Shown here piece by piece: positions 1-7,434 of a DNA stretch of 9,809 nt; positions within the stretch are counted from its first letter, which is position 1, and every line of letters begins with the position of its first letter. The position numbers and the translations under genes were made by a program. Origin of the DNA: an uncultured Clostridia bacterium. Lineage in GTDB: Bacteria > Bacillota > Clostridia > UBA1381. The stretch lies in NCBI GenBank assembly GCA_934476675.1, contig CAKSOE010000046.1, forward strand, positions 1-9,809, read 5' to 3'. The notes under the pieces are model-generated. The model worked only from the letters and a program-made list of their open reading frames with translations, was not told the DNA's origin and did no database searches.

Positions 1-30
1 AATATATAAATCAATAAAAGTGGGCGGGTT

Positions 31-2016
31 ATGAAAAAATCATTAAAAATAATGTCCGTCTTTATGTCGGCAATGCTAAGCGTCGGTTCATTTACTCTTA
101 TACCGTTGACGGCAAATGCACAGGAGATTACCGACAGTGCGGTGAGCGAGGCAAGCGGTGACTTTGAATACACTGTAAAGAACAATGAAATTACCATAAC
201 AAAGTACACAGGCAGTGAGGCTCAAGTTGTAATTCCCGATTCTATTGACGGATACAAGGTAGCGCAGATAGGTGACTATGCGTTCTCGCAGAATGGAAAA
301 ATCAATAAGGTTACCGTACCGCAAACTGTGTACAGAATTGGCTCAAGCGCCTTTTCGGAATCGCCAAATCTTGAAAGCGTGCAACTGTCCGACAGTGTAG
401 AGAATATAGGCAGTATGGCTTTTGAGGAATGTATAAATCTTAGAGAGGTAAAACTGCCGAAGAGTTTATATACAATTTGTGAAGAAACATTTTACGGCTG
501 CGAAAGTCTTGAAAGTATCACTTTACCCGATGTTGTAAATATCGGTGAGTCGGCTTTTGCAAATTGTATAAACCTTAAGAATATCGTTATTCCGAAAAGC
601 GTTGAATCAATCGGCAATGATGTGTTTGAATTTTGCGATAATGTAACAATCAAATGTTACGAAAATTCATATGCTCACGAATACGCAAAAACAAACGGCA
701 TTAATTATTCGTTGATTTTTGATGAGAGGGAATTCGGCGACATCAACAATGACGGCAAAGTAGATGTAAACGATGTAACTCATTTGCAGAGATATATTGC
801 AGGCTTTACCGATGAGAGCGGTGCACCGATTATTCCTGACAGCGACCTTGGCTATGCGGATATAACAGATGAAGGCACAATTGATTTAAGAGATGTTACA
901 GCACTCCAATTGAAAATAGTAAGAACAGACTATAACAACACTCCTCAAATAGAAATTATAACAACCACAAACTTTCCGACAAGAGCGTTGTGTGCAGACG
1001 GTGATTATTTGTATTGCAGCGGAAACTTAAAACAAGCAATCAGTAAAATAGATATCAGCGAAGAAGCAAAGCCGGTCTTGATCAAAACGGTAGGAGGACA
1101 CGAAGGTTTTTATGCTAGGGGAATGTCAAAGGGTAACGGTTATCTTTATGTACCCTACCGTGACAATGCGTTCGGTCCTAAAACTTCGCAGAAAAATGAT
1201 GTGGGCGGTTATCTTGATATTATCAGATTGTCTGATTTTTCATTGGCAAATACAATAACATACTCGAGAAAAGAATTAACTGTAAAGGGACATACCCTGT
1301 ATTTCGGAAAGAGTCATTATACGGCAACATATAATAACTCGCTTCTTTGTGTAACTCAACAAATCGGAGGATGGTCATTATATGATATTTCGTCAACACC
1401 TGAAAATCCAAAGCTGTTATATGAATACGATTGCAGAGAAACATATGACAGTGACGGATCAGGATTTGAAGAATACCAACAGCCGACATTTTTCTCCGAC
1501 GGAGAAAAAGTATATCTTGCCATTGCAGGATATGACCGAGATCTTATAAGAATTTATGATGTTACAACCCCCGATAGTCCAACTTTCGTTTATAGCTGTA
1601 ATATTAGAAATCTGTGGAACGGTGATTTAAAAAGCAAAAGTTTACACACAATGGGAATAGCGTGTTCGTATCCGTACATTTATTGCACAATTGCACCGTA
1701 TCCCAACAAATCTAACGGCGAAACAATGGAGGGTGTAGCAGTCGTTGATGTAAGTAACATTAATGAAGTTTCGGTAAGTTTATTTAAAATACCAAATATA
1801 TACAGACACCAATACAATAAAGGCGAAATATCACCGGCCAATATTACAATTTCGGGAAATTACTTATTTATGGATAATTATGATAAAGGTGTGTCTATGT
1901 GGAATATCTCCGATCCGAAATACCCTGTTTATATAAAAAATATACCGGTTAATTCAAAGGTGTGCAGTGTCTTAGCTGATAACAATAAATTATTTATCGG
2001 TTTATATAACAATTAG
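31..2016 (+). CDS. Secreted BspA-type LRR, dockerin and LVIVD beta-propeller protein
   Basis: This 661-residue protein has a type I signal peptide (KK, hydrophobic core, probable cleavage after TANA at residue 30). Residues 70-225 carry about six BspA-like (LRR_5) leucine-rich repeats, each with an AF/TF/VF core (DYAF, SSAF, SMAF, EETF, ESAF, NDVF) and a following LP or IP strand, closed by a typical cap around residues 205-228. Residues 234-300 form a type I dockerin with two repeats. The first calcium loop is canonical (D237, N239, D241, D248); the second is weaker (D277, T279, E281, D288). Residues 305-661 hold at least five LVIVD-type blades, for example LYDISSTPENPKLL and IYDVTTPDSPTFV. 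Dockerins bind cohesins on cellulosomal scaffoldins or on the cell surface, so the protein is probably exported and docked in a complex. LRR and propeller domains usually bind protein or glycan; no catalytic domain is seen. The ATG at 31 is preceded only by a G-rich stretch (21-28), not a classic AGGAGG. The exact ligand is unknown. Confidence 0.9.
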   Translation: MKKSLKIMSVFMSAMLSVGSFTLIPLTANAQEITDSAVSEASGDFEYTVKNNEITITKYTGSEAQVVIPDSIDGYKVAQIGDYAFSQNGKINKVTVPQTVYRIGSSAFSESPNLESVQLSDSVENIGSMAFEECINLREVKLPKSLYTICEETFYGCESLESITLPDVVNIGESAFANCINLKNIVIPKSVESIGNDVFEFCDNVTIKCYENSYAHEYAKTNGINYSLIFDEREFGDINNDGKVDVNDVTHLQRYIAGFTDESGAPIIPDSDLGYADITDEGTIDLRDVTALQLKIVRTDYNNTPQIEIITTTNFPTRALCADGDYLYCSGNLKQAISKIDISEEAKPVLIKTVGGHEGFYARGMSKGNGYLYVPYRDNAFGPKTSQKNDVGGYLDIIRLSDFSLANTITYSRKELTVKGHTLYFGKSHYTATYNNSLLCVTQQIGGWSLYDISSTPENPKLLYEYDCRETYDSDGSGFEEYQQPTFFSDGEKVYLAIAGYDRDLIRIYDVTTPDSPTFVYSCNIRNLWNGDLKSKSLHTMGIACSYPYIYCTIAPYPNKSNGETMEGVAVVDVSNINEVSVSLFKIPNIYRHQYNKGEISPANITISGNYLFMDNYDKGVSMWNISDPKYPVYIKNIPVNSKVCSVLADNNKLFIGLYNN

Positions 2017-2258
2017 AAAATAACTTTTGTTGTAATGAATTATGGTTAGTGAATTGTAAGTTGAACAATAAGATGAGAAAAAGCTGATTTTTGCATAAAG
2101 GCTTTCTCTGTTGATTTAAGCGCAAAACCGTATTGTGGGTTGTCAAACCTACAACTAAAAAAGATTGGACAAACTTTTATGATTGTTTGATAAAATGTTC
2201 TGCTAAATTAAATTTACCCAACGCTTAATAAAGGAACTAAATAATTTTTATAACACAC
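2017..2258. other. Convergent intergenic region with no gene seen
   Basis: This AT-rich spacer lies between the plus-strand dockerin gene and the shared terminator. Both strands have frequent stop codons, and only tiny reading frames with no ribosome binding site were found. A weak 9-bp hairpin (2133-2154, loop GTCA, one G-U pair) and an imperfect stem near 2076-2109 are present, but neither is followed by a U-tract. It is most likely the 3' untranslated part of the dockerin gene transcript. Confidence 0.5.
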
Positions 2259-2299
2259 AAAATCCCCCGAAATACGCATAGTAGATTTCGGGGGATTTT
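2259..2299. terminator. Bidirectional rho-independent terminator
   Basis: A perfect 15-bp inverted repeat pairs 2259-2273 (AAAATCCCCCGAAAT) with 2285-2299 around an 11-base loop. The core is CCCCCG/CGGGGG, flanked by A-runs on the left and T-runs on the right, so each strand has a stem followed by U-rich RNA. The plus strand continues TTTTATTT after the G-run. It sits 16 bp past the stop codon of the minus-strand lipoprotein gene and about 240 bp past the stop of the plus-strand gene. It most probably ends both the five-gene minus operon and the plus-strand transcript. Confidence 0.88.
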
Positions 2300-2314
2300 A
2301 TTTAACAGAATTAA

Positions 2315-4750
2315 TTATCTGTACATTATTCTTGAACCGATGTAGTTTAAATGTTTGGTATCTGTAGAATTGGCATCAATGATAGCTCTCATATGGAATA
2401 ATCCTGCAAGCTGGAAGTTATCGTCTGCACCGCCTATCGCAATGTATCTTGATGTTGTAGATTTTGATGAGGAATACTGCAGCCAATAGTCGCCGTAAGA
2501 AGTCAGCGCCGAAGCATTGTCTCCGAGTTTAGACGGCAGCATTACCAACGGATTATCCGAGTCATATGCCATTGATTTAATGGCATATTTGCGGTTGATG
2601 TTGTCGATGTCGTTAAATCCCTCGCCTTGAAACGGTATGTCTGCATTAAGGGTATAAGTTGCACCATCCGCAGTGGAATAATTAAATTTCTGCTCACTGA
2701 AGTATGCATTACTCAAAATAGTCATAACACTGCCGTAGAGATTTTCTATTCCTCTGTATTTAAAAGGAGATTTTCCGTCCCCTCGATCGGTTATGCCCGT
2801 ACAGTAATCAATGTCATCGGTTTTTCCGTTTTTTATCGGAATGTTGGAAATAGCGGTTTTGCCTGTTTTTATATCAACAGGGTCACCTGAAAATGTTACT
2901 ATAATATTTTTACTGCTGTCACGGGTGATAGATTCGATTTCTCTCTGATATTCTGAGGTGTTTTTAAATTCCTCCCAATCGGAGAAAATTGAGATACTGT
3001 CGCCCTCGGCAAGTCTTGATGTAAATGTGTTTGCACCTAATATAATTGTATTTGATTTTTCGGCGTCAACAATTGCAAAAGCACTTTTGTTTTCATCTTC
3101 ATAGAAATAATAATCGGCTGTAACACCGCTAAAAACAGAAGATGAATTTATGTTGCCTGTTTCTATGATGAAAAGTTTTTGCAGTGCCGAATAGGTTACA
3201 TAATCAAGCTCGGAATAGCCTTTTCCGTTCTTTTCCGCAGCGCTTAGTGTGTTTTTGTAAAGCATTTTTATTTCGGGATAAGTTTGCGATACGCTTAACA
3301 TTTTGTCGCCTTCATTTTTACTTCCCGAATATGCGCCTACATAAATATGATCTGCTTCTTTGCCGTCCGAACCGATAAACGCAGGGTCAACCTGATAGCC
3401 GTCATATTTTTCACCCGAAATACTGATATTTTCATATCCGTCTTTTAAGGTTCTCTTTGTGTAGAATTTCGGTATTTCTACCATAACATTTCCGTTGGAG
3501 CCGTCTTCTTTGTAATTGCTGTCGCCCTCATAAGTAACAGTCTTTTTGTTGTCTTTTACAGAAACATTACAGCGTTTCATTTCGCACCACGGATAAGCAT
3601 TGTCAAAATCATTGGCGCCCGTATTTGCCCATTTGTCATCAATTTTGTAATTGAAATTCATATTTACGGCGTCATCGGTTCTTTTGCAGGCAAATCTTGT
3701 GGAATCTGCTTTATACGATATGCCGTATTTTTTTGATTTATCAACTTTGTTTTCAGCGGCTTCTGAAGTTGTGTAGTCAAGTTCTCCGATCAAATCTCCC
3801 GCAACCGACATATAAAACGAATTGTCCGAAATCTTATCAAATTCAAGTGCGGTTTGCGTGCCGTTTGAGTAAAGCGTCCACTTGCCGTCTTTGTACTCTA
3901 CATAGTCATCGTTTGAAAGGTCCGGGATTGTGAATGTCTGGGTAGATGAATTTGTATAGCCTTGTATAAAACTGCCGTATTCAATATATACTCCCTCATC
4001 AACATTAATTGAATCTTCTTTTGATGGGTCATAGTAGGTCAGTCTTGCGCTTACGGCATCTTCCGGTATTTCTGCGGTTGAATACGCTTTGTTTGTGTAT
4101 CTGATAGAAGAATAAGAGTTAAAATCGGCGTCGTCCTCATAATATGTGATTTCACCGTCCTTGTTCTTAAACTGCCACAAAGCACAGTTGATTTTGCCGT
4201 AGACAGATATGTTCTTTTGTGAATTATTTACCGAAAACCATTTTGTGGTTTTGCAGTCGCTTTCATCAAGCTGTTCGTCGGTTTTATAAATTTTGCCGTT
4301 CTCGCTGTCTTTGTCAATCTGAAACAGATTGCCGCTGAACGAAACCGTCATTGATTTGGTATATTTTGCGGCGGGTTTAACGGTAAAACTCTGAATATTC
4401 GCTGAAAGCAGCGTTGATGTGGTGTTGTAATTCAAAGAATTTTCATCGTATTCGGTATATTTTGCGGCTTTTCTGTAATATACCAAAGACTTATCGTTGC
4501 CGTCTGTCGAATACCAGTCGCCAAGTAATATATTAGCTTCTATATCGGACGGAAAGTCCTGAAGATACAGAACAAGCTGATACTCCGCCTCTTCAATATT
4601 TCCTTTTTCGTATAAGTCTTTTGCTTTTTGCAAAGCTGCTTTTGCGTCCGTTTGAGAACAGCCGACAAGTGCGGTTGCCGAAAAAGCGGTTAATAATGAC
4701 AGGGACAGGCTTGTAAGTTTTAAAAGAGAATTTTTGTTTTTGAAATTCAT
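2315..4750 (-). CDS. Surface lipoprotein with TPR-like N-terminus and phage-tail-tip-like C-terminal domain
   Basis: An 811-residue lipoprotein. The signal peptide has a lipobox ending LVGC, so Cys31 is the predicted lipidated residue and the protein should be anchored on the outer face of the membrane. Residues 35-100 are TPR-like helices (motif LYEKGNIEEAEYQLVLYLQ, then LLGDWY). Residues 132-257 look like a beta-sandwich of the type appended to phage tail and surface proteins (KTTKWFSV, then IPEDAVSARLTYYD). From about residue 345 to the end the sequence follows a family common in prophage tail fibres, with a C-type-lectin/FGE-like fold: RTDDAV, NDFDNAYPW, VMVEIPKFYTK, YQVDPAFI, YVGAYSGS, YRGIENLYG, and a final GG..AGLF..IGSR. 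It is the last gene of the polysaccharide operon, so a role in binding or handling the surface glycan is plausible but inferred. The ATG at 4750 was chosen over the GTG at 4759 because the GTG lies inside the ribosome binding site. Its true ligand is unknown. Confidence 0.85.
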   Translation of the reverse strand: MNFKNKNSLLKLTSLSLSLLTAFSATALVGCSQTDAKAALQKAKDLYEKGNIEEAEYQLVLYLQDFPSDIEANILLGDWYSTDGNDKSLVYYRKAAKYTEYDENSLNYNTTSTLLSANIQSFTVKPAAKYTKSMTVSFSGNLFQIDKDSENGKIYKTDEQLDESDCKTTKWFSVNNSQKNISVYGKINCALWQFKNKDGEITYYEDDADFNSYSSIRYTNKAYSTAEIPEDAVSARLTYYDPSKEDSINVDEGVYIEYGSFIQGYTNSSTQTFTIPDLSNDDYVEYKDGKWTLYSNGTQTALEFDKISDNSFYMSVAGDLIGELDYTTSEAAENKVDKSKKYGISYKADSTRFACKRTDDAVNMNFNYKIDDKWANTGANDFDNAYPWCEMKRCNVSVKDNKKTVTYEGDSNYKEDGSNGNVMVEIPKFYTKRTLKDGYENISISGEKYDGYQVDPAFIGSDGKEADHIYVGAYSGSKNEGDKMLSVSQTYPEIKMLYKNTLSAAEKNGKGYSELDYVTYSALQKLFIIETGNINSSSVFSGVTADYYFYEDENKSAFAIVDAEKSNTIILGANTFTSRLAEGDSISIFSDWEEFKNTSEYQREIESITRDSSKNIIVTFSGDPVDIKTGKTAISNIPIKNGKTDDIDYCTGITDRGDGKSPFKYRGIENLYGSVMTILSNAYFSEQKFNYSTADGATYTLNADIPFQGEGFNDIDNINRKYAIKSMAYDSDNPLVMLPSKLGDNASALTSYGDYWLQYSSSKSTTSRYIAIGGADDNFQLAGLFHMRAIIDANSTDTKHLNYIGSRIMYR
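2318..3718 (-). other. Phage tail-fibre/DGR-target-like C-type-lectin module within the lipoprotein
   Basis: This segment encodes residues 345-811 of the lipoprotein. Its order of motifs matches, from memory, a widespread prophage tail protein family: RTDDAV, NDFDNAYPWCEMKRCNV, YKEDGSNGNVMVEIPKFY, GYQVDPAF, the LDYVTYSALQKLFIIETGN helix, YRGIENLYG, then a terminal strand-loop-strand. In that family the terminal part is the ligand-binding face. Here the usual tryptophans after the IENL(W/Y)G motif and after the last GG are replaced. The alignment was made by eye. Confidence 0.65.
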
Positions 4751-4756
4751 ATTTGT

Positions 4757-4762
4757 CACCTT
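4757..4762 (-). promoter_or_regulatory. Ribosome binding site fixing the lipoprotein start
   Basis: AAGGTG on the minus strand lies six bases before the ATG at 4750-4748, a normal spacing. It overlaps the flippase stop codon (4763-4761) and contains the in-frame GTG at 4759-4757. This rules against that GTG as the start and implies translational coupling to the flippase gene. Confidence 0.75.
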
Positions 4763-6332
4763 AGTGTTTAATAAATTTCTTTGTAACTTTTGAAATAAGA
4801 TTTTTTATTTCGCTTCTGTTGAACATTATAGGTAAGATTATAATGTATCCTACAACAGCGCATATTCCGCAAATAACTATAAGTGTGAGCCATGAGTGGA
4901 TTGGGAACAAATACTGCACAAAGCAGAAAATAACCATAAGTACAAAGAATGCAATCCAGCCTCTGACAATCAGCGGATAGAAAGTTGTTTTCTTTTGCTT
5001 AAGCAAATGTGCCGAATATATAGGAATAAAGAGAATTGCTCTTAAGCTCATAAGCAGTGAACTGATACCTGCTATAAGATATACGCCGAGGTCGCCTGTA
5101 TCGCAGAAATTTAAAATAATAAGTACAGAGCCTGTGCTTAAAATACCGACAATAAGTGCAACAAGAACAGGAAGTTTCATTTTGTTGCATACCGAGTTGA
5201 GCATTGTAAGGCACTGTGTGTGCGCTGTAAACAAATATTGAATACAGGTAAGAACAGACAGAATCTGTATCATCATAATTTCCTGCGGATTTTTTTCAGG
5301 CTGCCAAAGGGTAAAAAAGTCATATCCGAATACCATAAAGCCTGTAAGCGGCACGGTAAGAATATAGCTTAGTATTTTTGAAGTAAATTTGATTTCTTTT
5401 ACAAGGTCTGCAATTTTATTCTTTGCATATAAAATTGTATAATGCGGTGTAAATACACTTGCAAGTGTGGTGATAAGCAAAGAAATGCTGTGCGGTATTG
5501 TCTTTGCAATTGAAAGCATACCCATAAGGGTTGCACCGAGAGTAAGGTTGCATATAAGCAAATCAAGACCTGAAAGGAATGTATTGCTTAACTGTGCAAG
5601 CGACATCCATATGCCTGCCGCAATAAGAGTTTTTACAAGGTCAAAGCGGAATTTTTTAATGCTGATTTGAACATCGGGCAAAATACGCTTTTTTACGCTT
5701 ACATTTGCAAGCAAAAGGAAAATGCCGCTGGCAAGCATTGCTGTAGCGAGTGTGTAAAGTTTTACACCGAAAAAGCCGATAAGTAAGAATAATACGGCTA
5801 TTTTGATAAGGTTAGAAATAATATCACGAATTGAATTAATATCAATACGGTTCTTAACATAGGTTGCTGTTGTAAAAATAGCGGTAATAACGCTGATAAC
5901 AAAGGTTAAGAAAGTTATGCCGAAAGTGATTTTTACATTTGTGACAAGGTCTTCGACTGTTGCCGTTGACGCAGGAATAACAAGTATTTTGTCAATAAAG
6001 AATGTAAGAAACGCAGCGGCAACAAGCATTACTGCCGCAATTATAAGGTCTGCAACAAGTACGGAGCTGAAAAGTTTTGACGCTTTTTCTTTATCGCCAC
6101 GGTGGTAGGCAAGAGAGATAAATCTGCCCGACATAGAGTTGAGCGCAGATGTAACTACCGTTGCATACTGAACAAAGTTGTTTGCAAGTCCTATAAATCC
6201 GTAAGCCTCCGTACCGAGTTCCTGTGTAAGGTACGGTGTGAGGAAAAAGTTAATTCCCGTAGTTACCGCAAAAGAGATGAGTGATGCAATAACATTGATT
6301 GACATTTGTTTTCCCGATGATTTTTCTGCCAT
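4761..6332 (-). CDS. Wzx-like polysaccharide flippase (MOP superfamily)
   Basis: A 523-residue, very hydrophobic protein with about 12-14 predicted membrane helices spread along its length. The N-terminus, with the LTPYLTQELGTEAYGF motif at residues 31-46 followed by a helix and an arginine-rich loop (GRFISLAYHRGDKEKA, 69-84), is typical of polysaccharide transporters of the MOP (MATE-like) superfamily. Such proteins flip undecaprenyl-diphosphate-linked repeat units across the cytoplasmic membrane. Length is normal for the family. A GAAAGGA ribosome binding site (6347-6341) sits eight bases before the ATG. The gene starts 19 bp after the pyruvyl transferase stop and ends against the ribosome binding site of the lipoprotein gene, so it is in the same operon. 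The sugar specificity cannot be read from the sequence. A teichuronic acid or lipid-linked glycopeptide exporter is a less likely alternative. Confidence 0.9.
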   Translation of the reverse strand: MAEKSSGKQMSINVIASLISFAVTTGINFFLTPYLTQELGTEAYGFIGLANNFVQYATVVTSALNSMSGRFISLAYHRGDKEKASKLFSSVLVADLIIAAVMLVAAAFLTFFIDKILVIPASTATVEDLVTNVKITFGITFLTFVISVITAIFTTATYVKNRIDINSIRDIISNLIKIAVLFLLIGFFGVKLYTLATAMLASGIFLLLANVSVKKRILPDVQISIKKFRFDLVKTLIAAGIWMSLAQLSNTFLSGLDLLICNLTLGATLMGMLSIAKTIPHSISLLITTLASVFTPHYTILYAKNKIADLVKEIKFTSKILSYILTVPLTGFMVFGYDFFTLWQPEKNPQEIMMIQILSVLTCIQYLFTAHTQCLTMLNSVCNKMKLPVLVALIVGILSTGSVLIILNFCDTGDLGVYLIAGISSLLMSLRAILFIPIYSAHLLKQKKTTFYPLIVRGWIAFFVLMVIFCFVQYLFPIHSWLTLIVICGICAVVGYIIILPIMFNRSEIKNLISKVTKKFIKH

Positions 6333-6351
6333 TGGTCTTATCCTTTCAAAA

Positions 6352-7434
6352 TTACTTTAATGCCGAAAGATATTCAGCAGATTTTTTGCGCTCTTCTTCA
6401 AGCTTTTGGCGCAAATTGTCTATGTCATACTCTTTGTCAATGTCGGGGGTATGAGTTGACGATAAAATTCTGTCTGACAGACCGAGATATTCAAGCAATT
6501 CTTGAGATCTTATATTGACAGAGGCGGCGGTTTCGGTTTCTACAATAAATTTTTTACCGTAAATAACCGAAAAAGCATTGCCGTGAAAGGAATTTGTGCA
6601 CACATATGCGGCATTTTTTATAAGTCCTATAAACTTGTCTGCCGTAACAGGGTCAAGGTATTCGATGCGCTTGTGTGCGACAGGGTGGCGGTTGTTGAGG
6701 TAAAGAATTTTCATATCCTTTTCCTCTGCAAGTTTGATTGCATAATCAATCAATTTTTTTGGTTTAAGTACATTAAACAGGAATATGTACGGTTCTGATT
6801 TTTTGTCATAAGCGATTTTATCCCAATCGCTTGAGTCAAGCAAGAGTGTAGGGTCAATATTTACCGATGCTTCTTTGCCCGTAAGCTCACGCACGATTTC
6901 TGCGCCGCTTTTTTCACGAACGGAACAGCCCTGAAAATCGGATATTCTCTTTGCAAATTCATCTTTAAGATTATCGGGATATTTTTTTACCGCAATGCTT
7001 GCCGCATAGCTGTATTTTTGATTTGAGTCGGCAAAGGTAAGAAAATATGCCGGGTCAAAGCCTACGCAAGTCGGACTCCATACCTGATCGCTGCCTGTTA
7101 CAAATGTCTTGTATTCGCTTTTTGCGTTTGCAAGTGTGTCTTTTGTGTAAGGGCGGCTCATTTTTAAGAATTTATTTGCAAATTCATAAGTAGTCTTTCG
7201 ACCTGCTCTTACACCCGATGCGGTTTTAATACTCCATAAAAAGTCCTTTACGGCGTTATTGCTTGTACGGCGGAAAGTCTTTTGATAGTGATTAACCATA
7301 TAGTCACATTTATAATCCACTATTTCATTGTCTATGCCAAGGTTAAACATAAAATTTTGTAAAGCGTAGGATTGAAGAACTGCGCCATAGCTTATAGCCT
7401 TGTGAAATGTCAGAATACCAACTTTATTTTGCAT
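6352..7434 (-). CDS. Polysaccharide pyruvyl transferase family protein
   Basis: This 360-residue soluble protein belongs to the polysaccharide pyruvyl transferase family (PF04230, CsaB/WcaK type). Visible motifs are the N-terminal GILTFHKAISYGAVLQSYAL (residues 6-25), VTGSDQVWSP (112-121), SVREKSG (171-177), NIDPTLLLD (192-200) and TNSFHGNAFSVIYGKKFIVE (280-299), which contains the conserved histidine H284. Family members transfer pyruvate from phosphoenolpyruvate to a sugar as a ketal, giving the polymer a negative charge; some related members of the fold have other roles. It acts in the cytoplasm on lipid-linked intermediates. Its start overlaps the end of the upstream polymerase-like gene by 11 bp, with an AGAGGA ribosome binding site (7444-7439) four bases before the ATG, which indicates coupled translation. 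The acceptor sugar is unknown. Confidence 0.9.
   Translation of the reverse strand: MQNKVGILTFHKAISYGAVLQSYALQNFMFNLGIDNEIVDYKCDYMVNHYQKTFRRTSNNAVKDFLWSIKTASGVRAGRKTTYEFANKFLKMSRPYTKDTLANAKSEYKTFVTGSDQVWSPTCVGFDPAYFLTFADSNQKYSYAASIAVKKYPDNLKDEFAKRISDFQGCSVREKSGAEIVRELTGKEASVNIDPTLLLDSSDWDKIAYDKKSEPYIFLFNVLKPKKLIDYAIKLAEEKDMKILYLNNRHPVAHKRIEYLDPVTADKFIGLIKNAAYVCTNSFHGNAFSVIYGKKFIVETETAASVNIRSQELLEYLGLSDRILSSTHTPDIDKEYDIDNLRQKLEEERKKSAEYLSALK

Noticed and set aside
2133..2154. Hairpin TTGTGGGTT-GTCA-AACCTACAA as a terminator for the plus-strand gene.
   Set aside because: It has no U-tract on either strand and low GC content in the stem; the hairpin at 2259-2299 is far stronger.
2165..2299. Possible small RNA on the plus strand: TTGGAC (2165-2170) and GATAAA (2189-2194, 18-bp spacing) upstream of the strong terminator hairpin.
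   Set aside because: The -35 matches only three of six consensus bases and the -10 four of six, which is expected by chance in AT-rich DNA. The hairpin is fully explained as a shared terminator.
2627..3933. Plus-strand open frames opposite the lipoprotein gene (for example 2627-2890, 3184-3378, 3697-3933).
   Set aside because: They are antisense to a well-supported coding gene, have no ribosome binding sites and encode low-complexity, Cys/Arg/Phe-rich products without recognisable domains.
2315..4750. Calling the lipoprotein a prophage tail gene or prophage remnant.
   Set aside because: It has a lipoprotein signal peptide and TPR-like region, overlaps its ribosome binding site with the flippase stop, and no other phage structural gene, integrase or attachment site is present.
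4757..4759. GTG as the lipoprotein start, adding three residues (MTN).
   Set aside because: The GTG is part of the AAGGTG ribosome binding site that serves the ATG at 4750.
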